NCBI RefSeq assembly: GCF_900156725.1
Contig: NZ_FTOI01000005.1
Span: forward strand, 62,001 to 126,000
From: Kaistella chaponensis
Lineage (GTDB): Bacteria; Bacteroidota; Bacteroidia; Flavobacteriales; Weeksellaceae
Length of the DNA: 64,000 bases
Direction: 5' to 3'
The notes beneath the pieces were generated by a model. It was not told where the DNA came from. It saw nothing but the letters and a program-made list of their open reading frames with translations, and searched no databases. The position numbers and the translations under genes are program-made. This document shows, in pieces, positions 16,718-25,484 of this stretch. How positions within the stretch are numbered: the stretch's first letter is position 1; each line of letters starts with the position of its first letter.

Positions 16718-17281
16718 ATGAGTCAACAAAATTTAGAATATATCACCTTTGGTGGTGGTTGTTTTTGGTGTGTAGAAAGTTGTTTTAATCTATTAACCGG
16801 AGTGCATGCTGCGATTTCGGGGTATTCTGGCGGACATAAAGCCAACCCGACTTATGAGGAGGTTTGTACGGGAGAAACGGGCCATGCTGAAGTGGTGCAA
16901 ATTGCTTATGATCCGTCTCTTATTTCGTATGAGCAGCTAATGGATGTTTTCTTTTTCCTGCATGATCCTACGCAACTGAACAGACAAGGAAATGATATCG
17001 GAACGCAATACCGCTCGGTGATCTTTTTTAAAGATGAAGCGGAAAAAGCTAAAGCTGAAAACGCATTGAAACAATCTGAACTTAGCGAAAGATGGAACGG
17101 ACAATATGTGACAGAAATTACAAAGTTGGAGGAGTTTTTTCCGGCAGAACAATATCATCAAGGTTACTATGAAGTTAACCCAACGCAACCATATTGCAGT
17201 GCAGTAGTGGGACCGAAGATTGCAAAATTCAAAAAGCATTACGGTGAATTGGGAATGCTTCGTGCAGACTTAAATAATTAA
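16718..17281 (+). CDS. msrA: peptide-methionine (S)-S-oxide reductase
   Basis: Repairs oxidised methionine S-sulfoxide residues in the cytosol. The 187-residue protein has the catalytic FGGGCFWCVE motif near residue 12, GYSGGHKANPTYEEVCTGETGHAEVV, and later QYVTEI and YHQGYYEVNP, all diagnostic of MsrA. No MsrB domain is fused. It ends 8 bp before a strong terminator. No obvious promoter match precedes it, and the gap from the ROK gene is 225 bp. Confidence 0.96.
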   Translation: MSQQNLEYITFGGGCFWCVESCFNLLTGVHAAISGYSGGHKANPTYEEVCTGETGHAEVVQIAYDPSLISYEQLMDVFFFLHDPTQLNRQGNDIGTQYRSVIFFKDEAEKAKAENALKQSELSERWNGQYVTEITKLEEFFPAEQYHQGYYEVNPTQPYCSAVVGPKIAKFKKHYGELGMLRADLNN

Positions 17282-17283
17282 AA

Positions 17284-17315
17284 AAGAAGCGAAGATTATT
17301 TCTTCGCTTTTTTGT
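17284..17315 (+). terminator. msrA terminator
   Basis: AAGCGAAGA (17288-17296) pairs with TCTTCGCTT (17302-17310), followed by T to 17314; A-rich on the left, so it could also work in reverse. Confidence 0.8.
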
Positions 17316-17366
17316 GCCTCAATCTCAGATCGAATTCCTTTTATATAAAGGATTAAATACTACTTA

Positions 17367-17861
17367 ATGATGAAAAAAAGCTTCCTCCTCTTTCTTTTAA
17401 TTTTCTGTTCCTTCGCTTTTTGCCAAACCTACAAGGTCATCGGTATCAAAGATGGTGATACCGTCTCACTGCTAATGGACGGAAAAGAACAGACGGTTCG
17501 TTTGGCACATATCGATTGTCCGGAAAAAAAACAGCCGTATGGTACGAAAGCGAAGGATATGATTTCGGTGCTTTGTTTCGGGAAAATGGTAAGTTTGAAA
17601 GGTGATGGAAAACGGGACCGCAATGGCAGATTAATTGCAGAACTCCTTCTTCCTAATGGGATTAATGTAAATAAAACTTTGGTAAAAGCTGGTTTAGCTT
17701 GGCATTTTAAGAAGTATTCTAAAGATGAAATTTATGCTCAATTAGAAATTGAAGCTCGAAATAAAAAAGTGGGATTGTGGAAAGATAAAACTCCTGTATC
17801 ACCGTGGAATTGGAGAAAAATGAAGAAAGAAGAGAAGGCTATCAATTCCGTGGCCTTTTAA
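17367..17861 (+). CDS. secreted thermonuclease-family (SNase-like) protein
   Basis: A 164-residue exported nuclease with a signal peptide (KKSFLLFLLIFCSFAFC, residues 3-19) followed by an OB-fold SNase domain: YKVIGIKDGDTVSLL, VRLAHIDCPEKKQPYG with the catalytic Arg and Asp, then KRDRNGRLIAELLLPNG with the second catalytic Arg, and LAWHFKKYSKD. These match Ca-dependent staphylococcal-type nucleases, which cut DNA and RNA outside the cytosol. Two ATGs in tandem (17367, 17370) make the start uncertain by one residue. Stands alone. Confidence 0.9.
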   Translation: MMKKSFLLFLLIFCSFAFCQTYKVIGIKDGDTVSLLMDGKEQTVRLAHIDCPEKKQPYGTKAKDMISVLCFGKMVSLKGDGKRDRNGRLIAELLLPNGINVNKTLVKAGLAWHFKKYSKDEIYAQLEIEARNKKVGLWKDKTPVSPWNWRKMKKEEKAINSVAF

Positions 17862-18058
17862 ATTTAATTAAAAGCTTTATCTTAAATAAGGAAATACAGA
17901 AGAATATAATGTGTTTTGGGAAAGTAAAATGTTTTGCAGTCCTACAAAATTAACTTCACGAAGAAAATCTTCATGTTTTCTTATGTTCAGATTGGTAAAG
18001 TTTTAACGGTACATCTGAATTGGGGTTGAATTACCATTATCGCAGGATGATACAAAAA

Positions 18059-18093
18059 AAGAAAGACTGCTGAAAATTCGGCAGTCTTTCTTA
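18059..18093 (-). terminator. terminator of the S46 peptidase gene
   Basis: AAGAAAGACTGC (18059-18070) pairs with GCAGTCTTTCTT (18081-18092). The A-run on its left is the T-tract of the minus-strand gene that ends at 18111. Confidence 0.85.
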
Positions 18094-18110
18094 TAAATTT
18101 ATCGGGCGAG

Positions 18111-20249
18111 TTATTTCACCAAAGTCATTTCACTAATTAAGTGACCAGCTTGTCCATATTTTTCGATGGTCCAAAGAACCATTCTGATATCTACGTTAAT
18201 TGTTTTCTGCCATTTCTTATCGAAGATAATATCTCCACTAAGTGCTTCGCTGTTACCATCGAAAGCAAGACCGATCAATCTTCCGTATCCATCCATAATC
18301 GGAGAACCAGAGTTTCCACCTGTAATATCATTGTCTGACAAGAAATTTACGGGCATAAATCCTTTTTTGTCTTTATACTGTCCGAAATCTTTTTTCTTCA
18401 CCAAATCTAATAATCTTTGTGGCAAATCAAATTCCTCGTCACCTTTTTTGTATTTGGCAACCATTCCATTAATATCGGTATAGTAGTTATTTTTCTCATT
18501 GATGCCGAAATATTTTCTATCGGTGCGCTCTGGAAGCGTTGTAACTTTCCCAGTAGTTATTCTCATGGTAGAATTTGCATCTGGATAGAAGTCTTTCTCT
18601 GGTTGAGATTTTCTTAAACCGTCTAAAAACATTCTGGTATTTTTAGCAAAAGCTTCATCAACTTTGGCATATTTCTCAGTTTCTAGTTTTTGATCGGTAA
18701 TGTATCCGTTTGCCAATTTAAACATAGGATCGGCATCGATTTTCAATCGGTCAGGATTGTTAACAAAATTCAAAGCAGATTCTTTGTTAGCAAAAATAGA
18801 AGAGAATGCTTGGAGAGAGAGATTTTTTGCATCTGCACTCATCAAAGTTGGGGATGCAACATCTTTATTAACTTTTTGTTGATAAAGGTTTACCAAAGAG
18901 TTGAGCATTTCACCTTCTAAATTCACATTAAGTTTGTCGTACGCTTTGTTAATTGCGTCGGTTACTTTCTGCTTCATGGCAGTTTTACCGGCATCATCTT
19001 GATCTGCATAGGTTTTCAATAGCGTTCCCAACTGATAAGAAATCGGAATATATTTGGCATTTCTCTGCATTATTTGCGAATAATTACGCTCTACATTTCT
19101 GTTTGAAATTTGCAGATAGTTGGCTTTAAGATCATCTAAAACTCCACTATACATGGCTTGATTTTCTGGCAATAAAGCCCATGCCATATATTTTCCTTCT
19201 AAAGCTTTCTTCTCGGCGATGGTCCCATTTTTATTTACGGCTTCGATAGTTCCTTGTCTGTTTTTCCAGTAGTTTGCAACAGAAGCATATTGGGATGCAT
19301 AGTCTAATTTAGTTGCCTGATCTTTGTCCATGAACTTTTTCATCACGTCCATTGCCATTTTAGAAGCTTCTACCCAAGCTGGATAGTCCTTATTAACCAT
19401 TTGTTCGATTCCGAACGAAGTCAAGAATCGGTTTGTTCTCCCTGGAAAACCGAGGATCATTGTAAAATCTCCCGGTTGATATCCTTTTAAGGAAATTGGA
19501 AGCGCATGTTTTGGAGTCATTGGGACATTATTCGGCGAATATTCTGCTGGATTTCCGTTTGCGTCTGCATATACACGGAAGACAGAAAAATCTACAGTGT
19601 GTCTTGGCCATTCCCAGTTGTCAGTATCGCCACCGAATTTACCTAAAGAATTTGGTGGAGTTCCAACCAATCTTACATCTTTGAAATCTTGATAAACAAA
19701 ATAATAAAATTCATTACCATTAAAGAAATCTCTTACGGTTACCACATATTTCCCATTCTCGGAATTTTCGGTTTGAATGGCTTTGTATTCTGCATCGATG
19801 ATTGCTTTTCTTTCGTCAGCAGTCATGTTGTTATTTAATTTGGCATTAATTCTTTTAGAAACATCATCCATTCTGACCAAGAATCTTACAGAAAGTCCTT
19901 TGGAAGGGAGTTCCTCACTTTTTTTCATGGCCCAGAATCCATTAGTTAAATGATCTTTTTCTGGAGTAGAAAGTGCAGCAATCGACCCATAACCACAATG
20001 ATGGTTGGTAAAAAGCAAGCCTTCTTTTGAAACCATTTCTGCGGTACAACCACCACCAAACTGAACAATTGCATCTTTCAGGCTTGATTGGTTTATAGAG
20101 TAAATTTCCTCTGCTGTGAGTCGAAGACCATCTTTCTGCATGTCAACGCCATTGAGTCTTTTAATCATCATTAAAAGCCACATTCCTTCGTCGGCTTTAA
20201 ATTGTACAAAGCTCAACATAAAGGTGAGCAATAAAAATATTCTTTTCAT
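18111..20249 (-). CDS. S46 family dipeptidyl-peptidase, DPP7-like
   Basis: A 712-residue exported serine peptidase that releases dipeptides from oligopeptides, feeding amino-acid uptake. A short signal peptide (residues 1-17) is followed by TNHHCGYG with the catalytic His near 84, GGDTDNWEWPRHTVDF with the catalytic Asp, and GGNSGSP with Ser647. Gly665, in LAFDGNSEALSGD, sits 18 residues after the Ser. In P. gingivalis DPP11 this position is Arg673 and gives Asp/Glu preference, while Gly is found in DPP7, which prefers hydrophobic P1. DPP7-like specificity is therefore inferred. Monocistronic with its own terminator. Confidence 0.92.
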   Translation of the reverse strand: MKRIFLLLTFMLSFVQFKADEGMWLLMMIKRLNGVDMQKDGLRLTAEEIYSINQSSLKDAIVQFGGGCTAEMVSKEGLLFTNHHCGYGSIAALSTPEKDHLTNGFWAMKKSEELPSKGLSVRFLVRMDDVSKRINAKLNNNMTADERKAIIDAEYKAIQTENSENGKYVVTVRDFFNGNEFYYFVYQDFKDVRLVGTPPNSLGKFGGDTDNWEWPRHTVDFSVFRVYADANGNPAEYSPNNVPMTPKHALPISLKGYQPGDFTMILGFPGRTNRFLTSFGIEQMVNKDYPAWVEASKMAMDVMKKFMDKDQATKLDYASQYASVANYWKNRQGTIEAVNKNGTIAEKKALEGKYMAWALLPENQAMYSGVLDDLKANYLQISNRNVERNYSQIMQRNAKYIPISYQLGTLLKTYADQDDAGKTAMKQKVTDAINKAYDKLNVNLEGEMLNSLVNLYQQKVNKDVASPTLMSADAKNLSLQAFSSIFANKESALNFVNNPDRLKIDADPMFKLANGYITDQKLETEKYAKVDEAFAKNTRMFLDGLRKSQPEKDFYPDANSTMRITTGKVTTLPERTDRKYFGINEKNNYYTDINGMVAKYKKGDEEFDLPQRLLDLVKKKDFGQYKDKKGFMPVNFLSDNDITGGNSGSPIMDGYGRLIGLAFDGNSEALSGDIIFDKKWQKTINVDIRMVLWTIEKYGQAGHLISEMTLVK

Positions 20250-20304
20250 TTATAAAATTTTAGTAGGGCTAATTTAAGAAAATCATTTCATATAGGACTT
20301 TAGA

Positions 20305-20338
20305 TCAAAAAAAAATGGATGAGAAAAACTCATCCATT
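20305..20338 (-). terminator. terminator of the T9SS cargo gene
   Basis: AATGGATGAG (20314-20323) and CTCATCCATT (20329-20338) form a 10-bp stem. The A-run at 20307-20315 gives the minus-strand U-tract. Confidence 0.85.
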
Positions 20339-20359
20339 CTATTGCGATCATTATAAAAA

Positions 20360-21733
20360 TTATTTTTTGATCAATTTCGTATTTTCTACAGATCCGTTCG
20401 TGTATAATACTTGTAAAATGTAAGTTCCTTTGGTTAAAGAAGAAACATTCACTTCACCTTTAGTTTGAACAGCTTTTACTCTTTTACCAGAAAGATCCAT
20501 GATGCTTACTGCTTTAATGTCTTCTTTTGAAGATACATTTACAACATCAACTGCTGGGTTAGGGAATACTTTTAAAGTAGACTTCACTGCATTTTCGTTG
20601 GTTGCTAAAGCTAAATCACCACTAAATTTAAAAATTCCCTTTGTTTGAGCAGCATCAGCGAAATCACCACACCACCCTGTAGTAGAATTAAGGAATTGTA
20701 CGGTACCTCTTTGTTGGCCATTATCAATTGCAATCCAGTTTAAACCACCATCTGTGGAATATGAACTACCTGTTTTTGTAGCATCAGCGGTAGTATTTCC
20801 GGTTGAAACATAAGTATTAGGAGTTCCTTTAACATAAGTGATGTCTCCATAGTACATCGGACCATTAGGAATAATTGGATTAGGACTCCAGGTTTGTCCA
20901 CCGTCTGTAGTAGGGTAAAGGGAAACTGTAGGTGTTTGACCGGTTACTTCGCCATCAACAGTAATTAAAAGACCATTATTTGAATCTTTGAAAGCCATTG
21001 AAGCTGATGAACCAACAGTACCAGCAGTGGCATCTCCACTACCGAAATCTAAAGCTGGTGAAAAATAAATGTTCCAAGTAAGTCCTTTATCTTGTGTACG
21101 AACAATTCTACCTTTTGTGGTACCAAACCACAAATTGTCGCCAATAGCATAACGTACTCCTGTTAAACCATACTCAGTTGAAGAACTCGGCGATGGAGCA
21201 GTTACTACTGCACTCCAAGCTGTACCGCCATTTGTCGTTCTGAAAATTTCAAATTTTCCGCCAACAGGATCTCCAGCAGTGATACCTATGTTTGCATCCC
21301 AGAAATAGACAATGTTACCAAAAGAAGAAGCAGAAAATACATTTTGCTTTGTCCAAGAAGTACCACCATTCGCTGTTTTATAAACACCATTTCCGACTGT
21401 ACCACCATCAGAAGGTGCAGTTACAACCCACGCAGTATTTGCATCGAACGCCGCAATGTCACCAACAAGTGCAGCAGCAGGAGCACCCGTAATATTACCT
21501 GGAGTCCAGGTTGTTCCACCGTCAATCGTTTTAGTGAAGGTTTTAGGATAAGTTCCGCCACCTTGTGATAAAGGTCTACCATCTGAAACTGTTGTCCAAA
21601 CAACATTTGCATTGACTATAGCGATTTCTCTAGGAGCAAATGACGTAGGTAGTTTTGTCGCCTGTGGTACCCAAGTTTGTGCTTGAGATGCCATTGAAAC
21701 TAGCGCAAAGCCAGTAAGTAAAAATTTTTTCAT
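20360..21733 (-). CDS. T9SS-secreted beta-propeller (BNR-like) protein
   Basis: A 457-residue secreted protein. The signal peptide MKKFLLTGFALVSMASQAQ is followed by repeated sialidase-like Asp-box motifs (TKTIDGGTTWT, KTANGGTSWTKQ, RTTNGGTAWS, RTQDKGLTWN, PTTDGGQTWSPN, STDGGLNWI), indicating a beta-propeller. The last ~75 residues (LKVFPNPAVDVVNV, then GKRVKAVQTKGEVNVSSLTKGTYIL) are a type A C-terminal sorting domain for the type IX secretion system. No catalytic motif is visible, so the role at the surface is unknown. It has its own promoter (21759-21789) and terminator. Confidence 0.9.
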   Translation of the reverse strand: MKKFLLTGFALVSMASQAQTWVPQATKLPTSFAPREIAIVNANVVWTTVSDGRPLSQGGGTYPKTFTKTIDGGTTWTPGNITGAPAAALVGDIAAFDANTAWVVTAPSDGGTVGNGVYKTANGGTSWTKQNVFSASSFGNIVYFWDANIGITAGDPVGGKFEIFRTTNGGTAWSAVVTAPSPSSSTEYGLTGVRYAIGDNLWFGTTKGRIVRTQDKGLTWNIYFSPALDFGSGDATAGTVGSSASMAFKDSNNGLLITVDGEVTGQTPTVSLYPTTDGGQTWSPNPIIPNGPMYYGDITYVKGTPNTYVSTGNTTADATKTGSSYSTDGGLNWIAIDNGQQRGTVQFLNSTTGWCGDFADAAQTKGIFKFSGDLALATNENAVKSTLKVFPNPAVDVVNVSSKEDIKAVSIMDLSGKRVKAVQTKGEVNVSSLTKGTYILQVLYTNGSVENTKLIKK

Positions 21734-21758
21734 AACCTTTTAAATTAAATGATTTTGG

Positions 21759-21789
21759 TAAAAGTATATAATTCATCTTTATTAAACAA
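21759..21789 (-). promoter_or_regulatory. promoter of the T9SS cargo gene
   Basis: On the minus strand TTG (21787-21789), 20 bp, then TACTTTTA (21759-21766), one mismatch from TAnnTTTG. A 25-bp gap to the ATG at 21733 follows. Confidence 0.45.
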
Positions 21790-21920
21790 ATTATATTGTT
21801 ACTTTTTTAAACAATTGCTAATTTAAGTACGTAAAAAGCACATAATCGTTTGAATAAAAATCATATTCGGACAGAATTTTCAAATATCCAATTTTTTCAC
21901 CAAACAGCGTTTCGTGCATT

Positions 21921-22376
21921 TTAAGAATATTTAATCATTTCAGTGTGAGGGATGTTATCCTCTAAATACTTGTTTTCGGTCGCTCTAAAACCAAAATCTG
22001 AATAAAATTTTAGCAAATAATCCTGCGCAGATATTTTAATATTTGGGGTGCGAAATTTTCCTTCGATGGTACTCATCGCAATATTCATCAATATCTTTCC
22101 TAATTTAAGACTTCTGTAGGATGGGTGTGTGAGGACTCTTCCAATGGATGCTTCGGTAAATTTTATTCCCGGTTCGAAAATTCTGCAGTACGCTAAAATC
22201 TGACCCTCACTTTCTGCCCACACATGTACCGCATGTTCATCGGCTCCATCAGCATCAAGATAATAGCAGGTTTGTTCTACGACAAAAACTTCTTGCCGGA
22301 TTTTTAAAATTTCGTACAGTTCTTTTGTGGTAAGCTCTTCAAAAGATTTTATTTTCCAGATGCGTTCTTCGATCAT
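21921..22376 (-). CDS. GNAT acetyltransferase, ElaA family
   Basis: A 151-residue cytosolic N-acetyltransferase. The ElaA-type start (LTTKELYEILKIRQEVFVVEQ followed by CYYLDADGADEHAVH) and the acetyl-CoA-binding segment RVLTHPSYRSLKLGKILMN are clear. The substrate is unknown. It overlaps the end of engB by four bases (ATGA type), so it is translationally coupled to the GTPase gene, although no functional link is obvious. Confidence 0.9.
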   Translation of the reverse strand: MIEERIWKIKSFEELTTKELYEILKIRQEVFVVEQTCYYLDADGADEHAVHVWAESEGQILAYCRIFEPGIKFTEASIGRVLTHPSYRSLKLGKILMNIAMSTIEGKFRTPNIKISAQDYLLKFYSDFGFRATENKYLEDNIPHTEMIKYS

Positions 22377-22993
22377 TCGAACTTCACTTTATTTTTAATT
22401 AACAGTTCATTGGTTTTGGTAATAAACTCCAAAATCTCGTCGCCTCCAATTTTCTTTTCTGCTGAAGTTACGTACATGTCTGGTAATTCTTCCCAACTTT
22501 TCAAAAGCTCATTCCGATATATCTCCACATTTGCATTGACAGTATTGGGTTTTAATTTATCAGCTTTCGTAAAAACGATCGAAAAAGGAATTCCGCTCTC
22601 TCCACACCATTCTATAAATTCGATATCGATTTGCTGTGGAGAATGTCGGGAATCAACCAAAACAAAAAGGTTCACCAGATTTTGTCGGTTCAATATATAA
22701 TTGGTATTAATTTTCTCAAAGTCCTTTCGCATACTTTTCGAAACTCGCGCATAACCGTAACCTGGTAAATCAGTAAGATACCAATTTTCATTGATTAAAA
22801 AATGATTAATCAATTGTGTTTTTCCGGGAGTTTGAGAAGTTTTTGCCAAATCCTTGTGATTCATCATCGCATTGATGAGTGACGATTTCCCCACATTCGA
22901 CCGGCCAATAAAAGCATATTCTGGCAAGTTGGGTTCCGGACATTCCTGCCATTTACCACTGCTTTTTACAAATTCCGTTGTTTTGATAACCAT
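22373..22993 (-). CDS. engB: ribosome biogenesis GTPase EngB/YsxC
   Basis: An essential GTPase for assembly of the large ribosomal subunit. The 206-residue form has the G1 motif GRSNVGKSSL, G2 threonine region SQTPGKT, G3 DLPGYG, and G4 TKADK, in the usual order for YihA/YsxC. The ATG at 22993 (MVIKTTEFVKSSG) is chosen over an upstream ATG at 23044. The longer form would start inside the terminator of the preceding gene and span a -7 box, TAAATTTG on the minus strand at 23006-23013. The box leaves only ~12 bp before the start. Confidence 0.95.
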   Translation of the reverse strand: MVIKTTEFVKSSGKWQECPEPNLPEYAFIGRSNVGKSSLINAMMNHKDLAKTSQTPGKTQLINHFLINENWYLTDLPGYGYARVSKSMRKDFEKINTNYILNRQNLVNLFVLVDSRHSPQQIDIEFIEWCGESGIPFSIVFTKADKLKPNTVNANVEIYRNELLKSWEELPDMYVTSAEKKIGGDEILEFITKTNELLIKNKVKFE

Positions 22994-23005
22994 TTGTTTT
23001 TTTTT

Positions 23006-23013
23006 CAAATTTA
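23006..23013 (-). promoter_or_regulatory. -7 element for engB
   Basis: TAAATTTG on the minus strand is a perfect TAnnTTTG box. No TTG lies 17-23 bp upstream, where the hydrolase terminator stem sits. Confidence 0.35.
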
Positions 23014-23016
23014 TTA

Positions 23017-23043
23017 AATAAAAAATGGAAGCTAAAACTTCCA
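23017..23043 (-). terminator. terminator of the alpha/beta hydrolase gene
   Basis: TGGAAG (23026-23031) pairs with CTTCCA (23038-23043), and an A-rich tract on the left gives the minus-strand U-run. The stem begins five bases after the hydrolase stop codon. Confidence 0.7.
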
Positions 23044-23048
23044 CTTTA

Positions 23049-23813
23049 CTAACTTTCTAAACCCTGCAACCAGTCATATAAGATCTGATTAAATTCATCG
23101 GGTTTTTCCATCATTGCTGCATGCCCACAATTTTCAATCCAATAAAGAGAAGATTTGGGTAGAAATTTATTCATATCTATAGCCACTTCGGGTGGCGTCA
23201 CATTATCTTGCTTTCCCCAAATCAAGCAAACAGGTGCTGTAATTTTAGGCAAGTCATTTAACATATTATGTTTTATAGCGCTTCTTGCAAGCATAACTGT
23301 TTTGATTCCTCTCATGCGGTCATTGACAAGAGTAAATACTTCATCAACCAATTCTTCGGTCGCAATATCAGGATCAAAGAAAACCTCTTGTGTTTTCTTT
23401 TTAATGTATTCTTTATCAGATTTTCTCGGGAAACTGTCCCCAAAAGTCCTCTCATAAAGACCAGAACTTCCTGTGAGCACCAAATTTTTTACCAATTCGG
23501 GTCTCGCCAAAGTTAAAATCAAACCTACATGACCTCCCATCGAATTCCCAACGATGGTTACAGGTTCAGTTGTTTTTGACTCGATAAATTTTGCGACATA
23601 TTTCGCAATCGTCGTTAAGTTGGTATTTAAAACGGGAAGATCGTATATTGGCAATACAGGTACAAAAACTTTGAAACCTCTTTCCGAAAAAAACTTCACG
23701 GTTTTGTCAAAATTGCTCAAACCACCCATCAATCCGTGTAATAAAATCAACGGATGCCCTTCTCCAGCTTCAATGAAAGAGAATTTCTTTTCTTTTTTCG
23801 TAATAAATCTCAT
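23049..23813 (-). CDS. alpha/beta-fold hydrolase
   Basis: A 254-residue cytosolic serine hydrolase. Oxyanion segment ILLHGLMGGLSNFD, nucleophile elbow VGNSMGGHVG (Ser near 92), catalytic Asp in LIWGKQDNVTPP and His in ENCGHAAMMEKPDEF. This layout fits small esterases and C-C bond hydrolases of the MhpC/BphD type, but the substrate cannot be deduced and no pathway neighbour helps. Divergent from mraZ across a 250-bp gap that holds two possible -7 boxes for this gene. Confidence 0.88.
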   Translation of the reverse strand: MRFITKKEKKFSFIEAGEGHPLILLHGLMGGLSNFDKTVKFFSERGFKVFVPVLPIYDLPVLNTNLTTIAKYVAKFIESKTTEPVTIVGNSMGGHVGLILTLARPELVKNLVLTGSSGLYERTFGDSFPRKSDKEYIKKKTQEVFFDPDIATEELVDEVFTLVNDRMRGIKTVMLARSAIKHNMLNDLPKITAPVCLIWGKQDNVTPPEVAIDMNKFLPKSSLYWIENCGHAAMMEKPDEFNQILYDWLQGLES

Positions 23814-23834
23814 AAAATTGCTTTATCAGCGTCG

Positions 23835-23850
23835 CAAAAATACAAATTTA
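23835..23850 (-). promoter_or_regulatory. two overlapping -7 elements for the hydrolase gene
   Basis: Minus-strand TAAATTTG (23843-23850) and TATTTTTG (23835-23842) are adjacent perfect TAnnTTTG boxes. No well-spaced TTG is present for either. Confidence 0.35.
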
Positions 23851-24017
23851 ACACCAATATTGATTTGGTTGTTTAAATTTTAATAAATGTAATATTTTTA
23901 ATAACATCTAAAATCATTTTTTCGTAAAAATTCCAAAAAATATTACAGAACCATAACTGCTTTTCAATCAATTATTTAATGCCAAAATCCAAAACTTATT
24001 AACATTAAGTCAAAAAG

Positions 24018-24032
24018 TGGGAAAAAGTGGGA
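24018..24032 (+). promoter_or_regulatory. putative MraZ operator: two TGGGA boxes 10 bp apart
   Basis: TGGGA at 24018-24022 and 24028-24032 are separated by AAAAG. In E. coli MraZ binds direct TGGGN repeats separated by five bases upstream of its own gene; the arrangement here is the same with two copies. The boxes end 20 bp before the -7 element, where RNA polymerase contacts the -33 region, so binding should repress. Confidence 0.65.
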
Positions 24033-24051
24033 GGTTTTAGAATTTTTTATA

Positions 24052-24059
24052 TAAATTTG
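24052..24059 (+). promoter_or_regulatory. -7 element of the dcw operon
   Basis: TAAATTTG is a perfect match to TAnnTTTG and ends only six bases before the mraZ ATG, so the message would be leaderless or nearly so. No TTG is found at the -33 position. Confidence 0.5.
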
Positions 24060-24065
24060 TCCCAA

Positions 24066-24536
24066 ATGAAGAATTTCATCGGCACTTACGAATGCAAAAT
24101 GGACGACAAAGGTCGCATCAAACTTCCCTCATCTTTGGTAAAGCAGATGGAGGATTTTGGCGGTGATTCCTTTGTGGTAAAGCGTTCTGTGTTTCAATCC
24201 TGCCTAGAAGTTTATCCGATGAAGGGTTGGGAAAAGCTGATGGAAAAAATAAATAAGCTCAATCGATTCCAAAAGAAAAATGCCGATTTTATTCGCCAGT
24301 TTACGGCCGGTTTAAAAACTGTTGAGCCAGACAACGCTGGAAGATTGCAGATTTCTAAAGATCTTACGCTTTTTGCAGACCTAAAAAAAGAAATCGTGAT
24401 AACCAGCGCAGGGGAACTTTTTGAAATTTGGGACAAAGATGCTTATGAAAAAGTAATCGCCACTTCCGAAGAGGATTTCGCAAAATTAGCTGAACAAGTG
24501 ATGGGCGAAATAAGTTTTGATGACAGCGAAAATTAA
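24066..24536 (+). CDS. mraZ: transcriptional regulator/division protein MraZ
   Basis: A 156-residue DNA-binding protein with two SpoVT/AbrB-like MraZ repeats: NFIGTYECKMDDKGRIKLPSSL near the start and the second around TVEPDNAGRLQISKDL. MraZ forms ring oligomers and represses its own dcw promoter in E. coli. ATG at 24066 (MKNFIGTYE) is chosen, since a GTG at 24027 lies inside the TGGGA operator. First gene of the cluster; rsmH follows after 20 bp. Confidence 0.95.
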   Translation: MKNFIGTYECKMDDKGRIKLPSSLVKQMEDFGGDSFVVKRSVFQSCLEVYPMKGWEKLMEKINKLNRFQKKNADFIRQFTAGLKTVEPDNAGRLQISKDLTLFADLKKEIVITSAGELFEIWDKDAYEKVIATSEEDFAKLAEQVMGEISFDDSEN

Positions 24537-24556
24537 TCCGCGAAATAATAAAAAAG

Positions 24557-25450
24557 ATGTATCATAATCCCGTTTTATTGAAGAAAAGTGTAGATGATTT
24601 GGTGACGAATCCTGACGGAATTTATGTAGATGTAACTTTCGGCGGCGGCGGTCATTCTCGTGAAATTTTAAAAAAACTTTCTCCTAAAGGGAAGCTTTAC
24701 AGTTTCGACCAAGATTTAGATGCATTGAAAAATACAATTGATGATGACAGATTCACATTGATTAACCAAAATTTTAGATTTCTGGAAAATTCTTTGATGG
24801 CTTATGGAATCACTCGTGTTGATGGTGTTTTGGCAGATTTGGGAGTTTCTTCTCATCAGTTTGATGAAGCTTCCCGAGGATTTTCAACCAGAATGAATGC
24901 TCCTTTAGACATGAGAATGAATGTAATGCAGGTTTTAGACGCCAAAAAAATCATTAATGAATATGAAGAAGAACAATTAGCTTCTATCTTTTATTATTAT
25001 GGAGAACTAAGAGAGTCCCGAAAATTAGCAAGAGAAATCGTCAATCATAGAAAAACCAAAATAATCGAAACGACCGACGACTTAAAAAAACTCTTCAGCT
25101 ATATTCCACAATTCAAGCAAAATAAATTTTTTGCACAGGTTTTTCAGGCAATTCGCATTGAGGTAAACCAAGAATTAGAAGTATTAAAAGAAATGCTTGT
25201 ACAGTCTTACAATACTTTAAAACCACAAGGAAGATTGGTCGTAATTTCTTACCATTCCTTAGAAGACCGTTTGGTAAAAAGGTTTTTGAAAAACGGAATG
25301 TTCGAAGGCGAACCTGCGCGCGATATTTATGGGAATTTTTCAAAAATATTTGATCTTCTTCAAACCAAAGCAATTATTCCTTCTGAGGAAGAAATCGCAG
25401 AAAACTCCCGTGCAAGAAGCGCAAAAATGCGTGTTGGAATAAAATTATAA
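24557..25450 (+). CDS. rsmH: 16S rRNA (cytosine-1402-N4)-methyltransferase
   Basis: Methylates C1402 in the decoding centre of 16S rRNA using SAM. The 297-residue protein starts YHNPVLLKKSVDDLV and shows the SAM-binding VDVTFGGGGHSREIL, VLADLGVSSHQFDEASRGFS, and the C-terminal VVISYHSLEDRLVKRFLK and NSRARSAKMRV blocks, all diagnostic of RsmH/MraW. Second gene of the dcw cluster, 34 bp before ftsL. Confidence 0.97.
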   Translation: MYHNPVLLKKSVDDLVTNPDGIYVDVTFGGGGHSREILKKLSPKGKLYSFDQDLDALKNTIDDDRFTLINQNFRFLENSLMAYGITRVDGVLADLGVSSHQFDEASRGFSTRMNAPLDMRMNVMQVLDAKKIINEYEEEQLASIFYYYGELRESRKLAREIVNHRKTKIIETTDDLKKLFSYIPQFKQNKFFAQVFQAIRIEVNQELEVLKEMLVQSYNTLKPQGRLVVISYHSLEDRLVKRFLKNGMFEGEPARDIYGNFSKIFDLLQTKAIIPSEEEIAENSRARSAKMRVGIKL

Positions 25451-25484
25451 TTGATTGGTGATTCACTATCATTCATCTTGAAAA

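Noticed and set aside
22994-23044. 17-residue N-terminal extension of EngB
   Set aside because: It would be translated from within the upstream gene's terminator and across a -7 box; EngB starts at MVIKTTEF.
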